The position numbers and the translations under genes are program-made. 37,283 nucleotides of DNA from a virus. Below, in pieces: positions 1 to 6,018 of the stretch (positions are counted from its first letter, which is position 1; each line of letters starts with the position of its first letter). The stretch spans positions 1-37,283 of IMG/VR virus record IMGVR_UViG_3300025667_000002, one strand, 5' to 3'. Below the pieces are notes generated by a model that was given only the letters and a program-made list of their open reading frames with translations, searched no databases and was not told the origin of the DNA.

Positions 1-99
1 CAAGATACAGTTATAGTTAACTTTATCCAAAACAGTTCACCTGAAATTAGTAGACAAGGTAGAATCAATCTGTACTTCGGTATTGAGATATTCGTCACC
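1..99. repeat. Terminal redundancy, left copy (circular molecule)
   Basis: Bases 1-99 are identical to 37185-37283, at the two ends of the sequence. The repeat lies inside the capsid coding frame, which stays open through the join. It is best explained as assembly overlap of a circular or circularly permuted genome of 37,184 bp, not as a true terminal repeat. Confidence 0.95.
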
Positions 100-309
100 A
101 ACTCTATTAAAACAGACCTTAATAACGCAGCTAGAAATATCTGTTTCATGAAAGGTAAAGCATTTGGTCTAGCAGTAGGCAGAGATATCGAACTCGAATT
201 TGGCAAGAACATCGTAAGACAATCCGTTGACATTGTTGCAACACACAGAGTCAATGCAGTCGTCTTAGATGCAACAGCCTATGTAATTCTTTCAAGTAAA
301 AACGATTAG
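1..309 (+). CDS. Major capsid protein, C-terminal part (continues from the window end)
   Basis: This is the end of the capsid gene that starts at 35586. Reading frame 1 is open from base 1 to TAG at 307-309, and bases 1-99 encode the same 33 residues as the last 99 bases of the window. Joined across the circle the protein is 635 aa. This part contains the motifs NLYFGIEIFVT, FMKGKAFGLAVGRDIELEF and VDIVATHRVNAVVLDA, the typical end of HK97-fold coat proteins, where the P-domain and A-domain strands close the subunit. Virion coat role follows from this pattern and from its place after the portal and head genes. Confidence 0.85.
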   Translation, partial: QDTVIVNFIQNSSPEISRQGRINLYFGIEIFVTNSIKTDLNNAARNICFMKGKAFGLAVGRDIELEFGKNIVRQSVDIVATHRVNAVVLDATAYVILSSKND

Positions 310-348
310 GCTAATACTTAATCAAAACTCTTTTTTATCTCAGTAAAC

Positions 349-357
349 TTTAAATAG
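349..357 (+). promoter_or_regulatory. TATA box for the 379 gene
   Basis: TTTAAATAG; the TTAAATA core starts 29 nt before the ATG at 379, the spacing expected for an archaeal leaderless transcript. A T-rich stretch at 330-338, between the capsid stop and this box, may terminate the capsid transcript. Confidence 0.75.
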
Positions 358-378
358 GTGCCGCATTTATAGAATCAC

Positions 379-1374
379 ATGAATAATAAAATACTAGCAT
401 TAGTGGTCCTACTAACAGTAGGAACTACAACATACGCATACGCGGAAGAGTCAGTAGTACAGGTACCATTTCAATCACATGGTCAATCATGTACGTTTGA
501 CGAAATCGCAATAGAATATCAGTGTGTTTGGCAAGGCATTAGAGATGTATTCACCATTGAGGACTTGAAAGAATTCAAGGCTGTACTCTCAAACGAGATA
601 TATGATCAAGAACTTGCAAGACTTACGGAAGAAGCATTGGCCGAAATTGCAGTAGAACAGGAAAAACTCACACCACTAGAGTTAAAGATTCAAAAACTTG
701 GAGACAAACTCGACAGAGGTGTTGCAAACACAGATGATTCAGTATTATATCATTTACTCAAACAGTTAGACACTTGTACGCAAGGAATGGATAAGACTAC
801 AGCAGTTTTCCAAGCACCTCGCGAAATAACAATGTCTTCATTTGATAAATGGACATACAACCATATTGAATACAAAGGTGAAATAGGCTACATAGTTAAA
901 GCCATTGAAGAGTGCAGAGCACAAAACACATTGTTATCTGTAGTAGGTGCAGGTTATCAGAATATGTTAACTGGGGATGACGACTATCAATTCTCCCTAC
1001 AAGACAAGTTCACATCTGACATACAGGCAGTACCATTTGACAAGTACACAAGTACTACAATGGATATTAACAGATCAGCAATATGTGACAACAACCAATT
1101 TGCAGATACACAAAAAGCACAATTCGGTTGTGAAGTTCTGTATGATGGAAAAACTGTAGCAGAAATTGAACGTGAGAACCAGATAAGATTTGGTACTGAT
1201 GGTAAAATTAACTATCAAAACCAAGTGTTAGATGACTTTACGGATTTCAAAGAAACCTATGGTAACTACCATGCAACAGTAGAGGATAAAAAGGCAGAAG
1301 AGTTAATCGCTGAACCAATCGCAAATGCTTGGAAAGCAGACCACAACTTTTACCAAAATCACCTAGAGGACTAA
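379..1374 (+). CDS. Secreted or virion-associated protein of unknown function
   Basis: 331 aa. The N-terminus is a classical signal peptide: MNNK, a hydrophobic stretch of about 14 residues, then a small-residue site near TYAYAEE, so cleavage after about residue 22 is likely. The mature protein is acidic and mostly helical (residues 50-130 rich in E, K and L), with Cys pairs near residues 38/49, 133/179, 236 and 248 that could form disulfides outside the cell. No family is recognised. It stands alone with its own TATA promoter between the capsid gene and a cluster of membrane proteins, so a role in lysis, host-surface modification or the particle is possible but unproven. The ATG at 379 is supported by the TATA spacing. 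Confidence 0.6.
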   Translation: MNNKILALVVLLTVGTTTYAYAEESVVQVPFQSHGQSCTFDEIAIEYQCVWQGIRDVFTIEDLKEFKAVLSNEIYDQELARLTEEALAEIAVEQEKLTPLELKIQKLGDKLDRGVANTDDSVLYHLLKQLDTCTQGMDKTTAVFQAPREITMSSFDKWTYNHIEYKGEIGYIVKAIEECRAQNTLLSVVGAGYQNMLTGDDDYQFSLQDKFTSDIQAVPFDKYTSTTMDINRSAICDNNQFADTQKAQFGCEVLYDGKTVAEIERENQIRFGTDGKINYQNQVLDDFTDFKETYGNYHATVEDKKAEELIAEPIANAWKADHNFYQNHLED

Positions 1375-1403
1375 CCCTCCCTTTTTACTTTCTTTAGGTG
1401 ACA

Positions 1404-1417
1404 TTTATATTATATAC
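1404..1417 (+). promoter_or_regulatory. TATA-like region upstream of the 1421 gene (spacing unclear)
   Basis: TTTATATTATATAC contains overlapping TATA boxes starting at 1405 and 1410. Unlike other promoters here these lie only 11-16 nt before the ATG at 1421; transcription would be expected to begin near 1433-1439. Either the TATA used is the weak TTTAGG at 1394, or translation starts downstream (next ATG 1430, then 1466). Confidence 0.4.
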
Positions 1418-1420
1418 CAC

Positions 1421-1642
1421 ATGGAAGATATGCTGCTTCAACGTATTTTCGACAAACTTGACGTAATGGACATAAAAATATCAGATCTATGCAATAGAAT
1501 CACAAAACAGGAAGAATATCACAAGGTACAGCAAGAGTTTAGGGACAATACGTCTAATAAGAATAAATGGGGATGGGAGAGAACATTCAGTATTATAGCA
1601 TGCATAGGCATGATAATAGCCATCTATATATCTGTAGTTTAG
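1421..1642 (+). CDS. Small coiled-coil protein with C-terminal membrane anchor
   Basis: 73 aa. Residues 1-40 form amphipathic heptads (LLQRIFDKLDVMDIKISDL); residues 52-72 are a single hydrophobic span (FSIIACIGMIIAIYISVV) after a WGWER boundary. This is the layout of XhlA-like phage proteins, which have a cytoplasmic coiled coil plus one C-terminal membrane helix and act with holins. Similarity is in architecture only. The neighbour at 1676 has two membrane segments, so the two could form a membrane-permeabilising pair. The start is uncertain: the TATA spacing does not favour 1421 over 1430 or 1466, but the heptad pattern extends to the first residues. Confidence 0.6.
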   Translation: MEDMLLQRIFDKLDVMDIKISDLCNRITKQEEYHKVQQEFRDNTSNKNKWGWERTFSIIACIGMIIAIYISVV

Positions 1643-1645
1643 GTA

Positions 1646-1654
1646 CTTATATAC
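1646..1654 (+). promoter_or_regulatory. TATA box for the 1676 gene
   Basis: CTTATATAC; the TTATATAC core starts 29 nt before the ATG at 1676. It is followed by ACTACTT and a pyrimidine-rich tract (CTCTCTTTTTT) running directly into the start codon. Confidence 0.8.
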
Positions 1655-1675
1655 TACTTTATATCTCTCTTTTTT

Positions 1676-1909
1676 ATGATTCTGAAGATAGATGATAATA
1701 TGATTGGTAAAATCCAAGTCGTACTTATATCACTCCTGGTCTTTGGCGCAGTTGGATACGTAAGCATAGGTGCTATATCCTATGGATTCGATTCTACTGA
1801 GGGCAGGGCATTATGGAGTGATGTAAAACTAATAGTGATAGCAGGCGTATTAGCCTCATTCGCTGTATTAGGTCTAGGCAGAAGAGTAGTATCTAATAAA
1901 TCGGTTTAG
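1676..1909 (+). CDS. Small membrane protein with two transmembrane helices (holin candidate)
   Basis: 77 aa. Two hydrophobic spans are visible: about residues 11-34 (GKIQVVLISLLVFGAVGYVSIG) and about 50-66 (VKLIVIAGVLASFAVLGLG), separated by a short polar loop with D and E, and ending in a basic tail (GRRVVSNKS). Size and topology match class II holins and also small archaeal-virus membrane proteins of unknown role. No endolysin gene is recognisable in the genome, so lysis remains a guess. The TATA box places transcription at the ATG, making it leaderless; its promoter nearly abuts the stop codon of the 1421 gene. Confidence 0.6.
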   Translation: MILKIDDNMIGKIQVVLISLLVFGAVGYVSIGAISYGFDSTEGRALWSDVKLIVIAGVLASFAVLGLGRRVVSNKSV

Positions 1910-1915
1910 TACCTA

Positions 1916-1924
1916 CTTATATAC
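1916..1924 (+). promoter_or_regulatory. TATA box for the 1946 gene
   Basis: CTTATATAC; the TTATATAC core starts 29 nt before the ATG at 1946. TAGTA (1907-1911) and TACTA (1921-1925) flank it as short inverted arms. A CTTCTTTTTT tract precedes the ATG. Confidence 0.75.
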
Positions 1925-1945
1925 TAGATAACTCCCTTCTTTTTT

Positions 1946-2218
1946 ATGGTTCAACTAACTATAGCACAGATTAATGTGGAACTCAATTACCTAGAAGAGA
2001 ACTACCAACGATTGACAATCAAGACTATAGAGTATAATATCGAGAAAAAAAGACTTCTTGATATGAAAGCAAAACTACTCAAGTTAAATGATAAAGAACT
2101 GGCAGTCATTGAGACACAGAAAAAGAACTATAAAACATCCACATTGAAGAACAAATTCATAAAGTCAAATGGATCAGCAATTCAAGAGAGTGGAAGATTT
2201 ATGGTAGACGAGGATTAG
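1946..2218 (+). CDS. Small coiled-coil protein, unknown function
   Basis: 90 aa, highly charged, with heptads over residues 5-60 (for example VELNYLEENYQRLTIKTIEY and KKRLLDMKAKLLKLNDKEL) and a polar C-terminal tail ending VDED. No membrane segment or catalytic motif is seen. It has its own leaderless TATA promoter and is followed 14 nt later by the zincin-like gene at 2233, which lacks a promoter of its own and is therefore probably co-transcribed. Possible scaffold or assembly helper; not recognised. Confidence 0.55.
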   Translation: MVQLTIAQINVELNYLEENYQRLTIKTIEYNIEKKRLLDMKAKLLKLNDKELAVIETQKKNYKTSTLKNKFIKSNGSAIQESGRFMVDED

Positions 2219-2232
2219 CCTCTTTTTTAATT

Positions 2233-2844
2233 ATGGACATAAAATTCACCGGTTTTAAAAATATCGGTTTGTATGAAAGAATGAGATATACTAAGATCAT
2301 GTACAAGTGGTTGGAAGATCACATATCTCACATTGAGAACGAGTCAACCCGAGAATACACCTTGGCCAGGGTTATGAAATTCAGAGTAAGATTTTTTCCT
2401 ACGACCATGTATAGTAAAATGTACGGAGAATATAACTGGCGTACGGGAGACACAGGCAGTCTATCGGACCTCATACCTCATGAGAAGGTAGGCCAATTCG
2501 AGATAGATCTGTTTATTCTAGACAACAAAGACGACATGCGTATGGCTTCTAATCTGGCAATGATGTCACACGGATTAGGACACGTATTACTGTATTCATA
2601 TGACCATACCAGACGATCAGTGTTATCAGTCAATGATGCCTCTGGCAATCTTAAAGGCAAGGAACTAAACTGGCATACGGCAGCCGTACACAACAGAACC
2701 GAATCCATGGATAAAACAGTTCAGCGTTTGACAGACAAGGAAATAGACAACCAGATATACTATCTACGGACATGGAGAAGATTTGGTTTAAGATGGAGAA
2801 GAGTCATGTATCGTATGTATGATTTCAGAGACGATTTAAACTAA
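2233..2844 (+). CDS. Zincin-like protein with an altered HExxH motif
   Basis: 203 aa. The centre carries MMSHGLGHVLLYSYDH (about residues 110-125), which has the shape of a zinc-metalloprotease helix, HExxH, but with Gly114 where the catalytic Glu belongs (H113-G-L-G-H117); a further His lies at 125. The zinc ligands could be intact while the general base is missing, so either the enzyme is inactive or the Glu is supplied elsewhere. The C-terminus is rich in Arg, Tyr and Trp (LRTWRRFGLRWRRVMYRMY). It sits just before the head-tail connector gene, and its stop codon overlaps the late-type promoter of that gene. Function unknown; it could be a structural relic of a protease. Confidence 0.5.
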   Translation: MDIKFTGFKNIGLYERMRYTKIMYKWLEDHISHIENESTREYTLARVMKFRVRFFPTTMYSKMYGEYNWRTGDTGSLSDLIPHEKVGQFEIDLFILDNKDDMRMASNLAMMSHGLGHVLLYSYDHTRRSVLSVNDASGNLKGKELNWHTAAVHNRTESMDKTVQRLTDKEIDNQIYYLRTWRRFGLRWRRVMYRMYDFRDDLN

Positions 2845-2858
2845 TTACTTCTTGTAAT
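2844..2858 (+). promoter_or_regulatory. Late-type promoter element before the 2880 gene
   Basis: ATTACTTCTTGTAAT, the full 15-bp imperfect palindrome (ATTAC-5-GTAAT), begins exactly 36 nt before the ATG at 2880 and overlaps the upstream stop codon. Confidence 0.7.
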
Positions 2859-2879
2859 CGACCAATACATATATCTATC

Positions 2880-3212
2880 ATGGTTTATGGTACCGCTGCT
2901 ACAGTCGAGACGCTAGTTTATGGAACGGCAAAGGCAGTAACACCGACAGGCGTGACCAGCGCATTGCAGTCTGCAACAGATTTTATTAACTCTAAACTTA
3001 ATATCAGACTAGAACTTACAGGGGACGATAAACCCATAAAGTTTGAATCAATAGCCAATCAGTTAGCCGCAGGCATGCTACAGGAACAGAGGGATCCTAG
3101 GGCAGAGTCACAACGCACTATCATGGGCAAGCAGATGTTAGATGATTTCATGGATCAGACAACTTCAGTAAGAGGCGAATCTTATCACATTAGATTTGTA
3201 TCACAGGATTGA
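2880..3212 (+). CDS. Head-tail connector (adaptor) protein
   Basis: 110 aa. The pattern SALQSATDFINSKLNI followed by ESIANQLAAGMLQEQ is that of small helical phage adaptor proteins (HK97 gp6 / SPP1 gp15 type), which form a ring beneath the portal; these have an amphipathic helix that starts with residues defining local position, then a helix with conserved Ala and Gln. Length and position, directly before a tail-terminator-like gene and the tail tube, agree. The start is set by the late promoter 36 nt upstream. The stop overlaps the TTG start of the next gene. Assignment rests on pattern and synteny. Confidence 0.55.
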   Translation: MVYGTAATVETLVYGTAKAVTPTGVTSALQSATDFINSKLNIRLELTGDDKPIKFESIANQLAAGMLQEQRDPRAESQRTIMGKQMLDDFMDQTTSVRGESYHIRFVSQD

Positions 3213-3748
3213 CAGTAACTATCAGACACCTGGTTGGTTCAAGAGAGCCTATGGATGTAACCATAGCAGCACATATACAAGAGAACTGGACTGCTAGTAA
3301 TACATCATCAATAACACCTACCATAGAACCTTTAACTTACATACCTAGCATGGATGTAGAAGAAGACTTTATGACAAATCCCAATATTATCAAGACATCT
3401 ATTACAAATACCGAGAGAATGGTAGAGGACGAACCTAACGGTGATTTTTCACACTACTATAGAACAGAAATAGTGATAGATATTTGGGCTGAAACACCCA
3501 CCATATTGAACCTGTTTCAAGATGAGATAAACAGAATCATATGGGAAATAAGACCTAATGAGAATACAAGGTTAAAGAAATCTGATGGAGTGGATGGTGT
3601 TCTAAACGTAGGTACTCAAGATTGTGAGATAGAGTCATTCCAGGACACCGAATTAACATGGGAATACATAGGCACAGATGATGATTCAAATCTAAGAGTA
3701 ACTTCTCAGGGTATCTTAGAGTGTAATTGGTTTAAACTAAAGACCTAA
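3209..3748 (+). CDS. Tail terminator / tail completion-like protein
   Basis: 179 aa, starting with TTG that overlaps the upstream TGA (TTGA). The sequence mixes beta-strands and one helix: an early VTIAAHIQENW helix, then strands around YYRTEIVIDIWAET and a helix TILNLFQDEINRIIWEI, followed by strands ending LECNWFKLKT. This is the arrangement of phage tail terminator/neck proteins (lambda gpU or HK97 gp10-neighbour type), which cap the tail tube and join it to the head. Synteny (connector, this gene, tail tube) supports the call. No sequence motif proves it. Confidence 0.5.
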   Translation: MTVTIRHLVGSREPMDVTIAAHIQENWTASNTSSITPTIEPLTYIPSMDVEEDFMTNPNIIKTSITNTERMVEDEPNGDFSHYYRTEIVIDIWAETPTILNLFQDEINRIIWEIRPNENTRLKKSDGVDGVLNVGTQDCEIESFQDTELTWEYIGTDDDSNLRVTSQGILECNWFKLKT

Positions 3749-3749
3749 T

Positions 3750-3764
3750 AATACTTCTTTATAT
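3750..3764 (+). promoter_or_regulatory. Late-type promoter element before the tail tube gene
   Basis: AATACTTCTTTATAT starts 38 nt before the ATG at 3788; the left half matches the consensus and the right palindromic half is degenerate. Confidence 0.55.
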
Positions 3765-3787
3765 CACTTGTTAACTAAGTATTTACA

Positions 3788-4714
3788 ATGGCAACAGCAC
3801 ATAACATACAATCCAAACGCGATTTTGTTAAGGTCTTGCAATACATAGGAGAAGGAGATACCGTTACAACACCCGCCAATTACGGTGTAGTTAAAACAGG
3901 TACATTCACATTACTCCCAGTAGGCAAGGTTACAGACATAAATTTACAGCCGGATATTCAGCACTCTGATACAGACGTATTAGGTAACGAAGATGTTATA
4001 GATGCCGTTAAGACTATGGAGAACTATACGTTCAGTATTTCATTTGAAATGACTGATACAACATTAATTAACTACGCCTTTTCACCTTCCGGTGGCGGCA
4101 CAGGTTCTATTGATGAATCATTGAATATGATGTTTTCTGAATATCTTAATGGTGTTGAGAACTATACAGCAATGTATGGATGCAGACCTACCTCATGCAC
4201 CGTTAATTTGGACAGAGGAATTTGGACCGCAAACATGACATTTATGTGTAGAGAAATAACATTACCTACGACAGCCAGTCCATATGCATCAGCATCACCG
4301 ACCTACGCATCTGAGAAATCAGCAGCAACTATTACACACACAGGTAGTGGAGTTGATCCGTTTGACTGGAATTCAGCAGCATTCCCAGAAAGTAAATTTA
4401 GTTCTACTGTAACTAGAGGTATGTCAGTACAGGCAATTAACGGCACAGCCCAGATTGTTTATTGCAAAGCATCAACAAGAAGAATCGACTTTTCAGTAGA
4501 TTGTTTCGTCAAAGCAGTAACATTAGAAACTGATTACTTGGCAAAAACTGAAAGAGTGGCACAATACGTTATCTCTACATCACCAGATAAGGTATTAAAA
4601 TTTGTTGACTGTGTAATCACATCATACTCTAGACAAAAGACCGCTTCCAATGCAGACGGATTCAGAGAATCTATCACCGCAAGAGCAGGTTCAGTAACTA
4701 TCGCAGCCGCATAA
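3788..4714 (+). CDS. Major tail tube protein
   Basis: 308 aa, beta-rich with few charged helices. The N-terminal part includes a strand series (TFTLLPVGKVTDINLQP, then YTFSISFEMTD) resembling the tube fold of siphovirus tail proteins; the middle (about residues 175-215) is rich in S, T and A and may be an exposed loop or added domain; the C-terminus ends with strands RESITARAGSVTIAAA. It has a single-gene late promoter, as expected for an abundant virion protein, and lies just before the two frameshifted chaperone genes and the tape measure, which fixes the assignment by synteny. Confidence 0.65.
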   Translation: MATAHNIQSKRDFVKVLQYIGEGDTVTTPANYGVVKTGTFTLLPVGKVTDINLQPDIQHSDTDVLGNEDVIDAVKTMENYTFSISFEMTDTTLINYAFSPSGGGTGSIDESLNMMFSEYLNGVENYTAMYGCRPTSCTVNLDRGIWTANMTFMCREITLPTTASPYASASPTYASEKSAATITHTGSGVDPFDWNSAAFPESKFSSTVTRGMSVQAINGTAQIVYCKASTRRIDFSVDCFVKAVTLETDYLAKTERVAQYVISTSPDKVLKFVDCVITSYSRQKTASNADGFRESITARAGSVTIAAA

Positions 4715-4715
4715 T

Positions 4716-4737
4716 AGTAGGTGTTTATATACTACTT
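4716..4737 (+). promoter_or_regulatory. TATA box inside an inverted repeat, promoter of the tail chaperone gene
   Basis: TTTATATAC (TTATATAC core at 4725, 29 nt before the ATG at 4754) is flanked by arms AGTAG (4716-4720) and CTACT. The whole 22-bp stretch is identical to 19234-19255, so both promoters may bind the same regulator. Confidence 0.75.
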
Positions 4738-4753
4738 TTTCTTTTTTATTATC

Positions 4754-5149
4754 ATGATTGAAACAGATTACATTAATGGATCTCTGATAGTAAAGAGAGG
4801 CGATAAAATAATAAAGACTTTTATTTTCAAAGACTTTGTATCCGCAAAACAATTTAAACCGGTAAATGATTTACGAAATAAACTAGTAAGATTGGCAAAC
4901 GGTACGGATACAACTACAACTGATGTGGAAGCCGATAAAATCAATATAGATTTCTATACAAAAACAACTGCAATAGGACTAGAGAACCCAATGTCATTTG
5001 ATGATGCTTGCGATATTCTGACAGTAGCAGAAATATCTAAATTAAGTGAGGAAATACTCATTTTTTTAGTAAATTGGAGTTCGATCGAAGCGGTGAAGCA
5101 ATACGCTCAGCAATCGTTGGAGACTACAAAGAACGAAATAAAGCCTTAA
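4754..5149 (+). CDS. Tail assembly chaperone, short form (gpG-like)
   Basis: 131 aa. Mainly helical, acidic C-terminal half; sits between the tail tube and tape measure and ends inside a second frame, exactly like lambda gpG. The reading frame could be extended upstream to a GTG at 4721, but that would place the start on the TATA box; the ATG at 4754 lies 29 nt after the TATA core and gives a leaderless message, so it is preferred. The short form is made by normal translation to TAA at 5147-5149. In tailed phages this protein coats the tape measure during tail assembly and is absent from the virion. Confidence 0.75.
   Translation: MIETDYINGSLIVKRGDKIIKTFIFKDFVSAKQFKPVNDLRNKLVRLANGTDTTTTDVEADKINIDFYTKTTAIGLENPMSFDDACDILTVAEISKLSEEILIFLVNWSSIEAVKQYAQQSLETTKNEIKP
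5062..5068 (+). other. Slippery heptamer for programmed -1 frameshifting
   Basis: T-TTT-TTA is in the correct phase: the zero-frame codons are ATT TTT TTA, matching X-XXY-YYZ. Slipping back one base leads into the frame that is open to 5313. It occupies the same place as the lambda G/T frameshift site. Confidence 0.8.
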
Positions 5150-5313
5150 ATAACTTTCCCGAGATCACTGATTTATTACTTTTAAATAATTATGTGTCAG
5201 CAGGGTATGGTTCTATGGCTGATGGTATTAAATTACTAAAAGATAAAGGTCGTGACTATATCAATCAATTACTTCGTGTAAAGGTAATTCAACAAGAAGA
5301 AGCAGATGGCTAG
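5068..5313 (+). CDS. Tail assembly chaperone, frameshift extension (gpT-like part of gpGT)
   Basis: About 81 codons in the -1 frame relative to the gpG-like gene, joined after residue 105 by slippage at 5062-5068 to give a fusion of about 186 aa. The extension has the sequence DRSGEAIRSAIVGDYKERNK followed by a mixed helix rich in L, N and K, ending QQEEADG. In other phages the T domain recruits the tail tube subunit to the tape measure. Separate initiation at TTG 5074 is possible, but the in-phase heptamer just upstream makes frameshifting the simpler reading. It overlaps the next gene by 8 bp. Confidence 0.75.
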   Translation, partial: SKLEFDRSGEAIRSAIVGDYKERNKALNNFPEITDLLLLNNYVSAGYGSMADGIKLLKDKGRDYINQLLRVKVIQQEEADG

Positions 5314-5983
5314 TACTATAACATTTGATAGAAACTGGAAACAGATGATTAAGGACATGGAAATGTCAATTCGTAACAGTAATAACTATAAACGTGAATT
5401 TATTGATCTATTGGCCCAGGGATTACTAAAAATATGTAAAGATTTATCACCGGTAAAGGATGGACAATTACGAGATTCCTGGCAGATTACAGAGCAGTCA
5501 ATGAAACAGATTATAATAGAGACAGATATGGTAGATTCTTACGGTAGAATTACTCAAGGTATGCGACCACAAACCATAGTAGCAAAGAACGGTAAGGCAA
5601 TGCATTATTTTATAGGTAATAAGGAATTCTTTAGACAGAAGGTAGAAATATTAGGTACCCCAAAGAATGAGTTCTTACAAAAAATATTAGATAAAGCAGT
5701 TGATAAGGTTATTCACGATCTGGGTATAGCATTAATGGTTAAACATAAGCCATTTTTTAAGAAGAGTTTCTCGCCTACTAAGAGTGACAGAACTGGATCC
5801 AAGAGACATATTAACTCTAACTTGTCAAAGGCAGTAGGTTTAACAGGTACTAAACGTAACTCTAGAAGAGGTAGAGGTAGTGGTGTACAGAGAGCCAAGA
5901 CAGGGCGTAAGTCATTTAAGCGTACTCTGTCAAGACGTAGACGAACAGGTAAATTCATCACAACCAAAGAAGTCAAGATGTAA
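5306..5983 (+). CDS. HK97 gp10-like virion protein with a basic tail
   Basis: 225 aa. Residues 30-60 hold KICKDLSPVKDGQLRDSW, the signature of HK97 gp10-type proteins (LxPVdtGxLrdSw), which join head and tail. The last 75 residues are extremely basic, with runs of K and R (SRRGRGSGVQRAKTGRKSFK, then LSRRRRTGK), a feature not typical of the family and suggesting DNA or nucleic-acid contact. Its place between the tail chaperones and tape measure is unusual, since gp10 normally precedes the tail tube; the tail terminator role may thus be split between this gene and 3209. The stop codon overlaps the late promoter of the tape measure gene. Confidence 0.6.
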   Translation: MASTITFDRNWKQMIKDMEMSIRNSNNYKREFIDLLAQGLLKICKDLSPVKDGQLRDSWQITEQSMKQIIIETDMVDSYGRITQGMRPQTIVAKNGKAMHYFIGNKEFFRQKVEILGTPKNEFLQKILDKAVDKVIHDLGIALMVKHKPFFKKSFSPTKSDRTGSKRHINSNLSKAVGLTGTKRNSRRGRGSGVQRAKTGRKSFKRTLSRRRRTGKFITTKEVKM

Positions 5984-5997
5984 TTACTTCTAAAAGA
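5983..5997 (+). promoter_or_regulatory. Late-type promoter element before the tape measure gene
   Basis: ATTACTTCTAAAAGA begins exactly 36 nt before the ATG at 6019; left half of the consensus intact, right half degenerate. It overlaps the upstream stop codon. Confidence 0.6.
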
Positions 5998-6018
5998 CCT
6001 AGTGAGTTATATTATATC

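Noticed and set aside
5074-5313. Independent 79-aa gene starting at TTG 5074
   Set aside because: An in-phase slippery heptamer just upstream and the lambda-like layout favour production by frameshifting.
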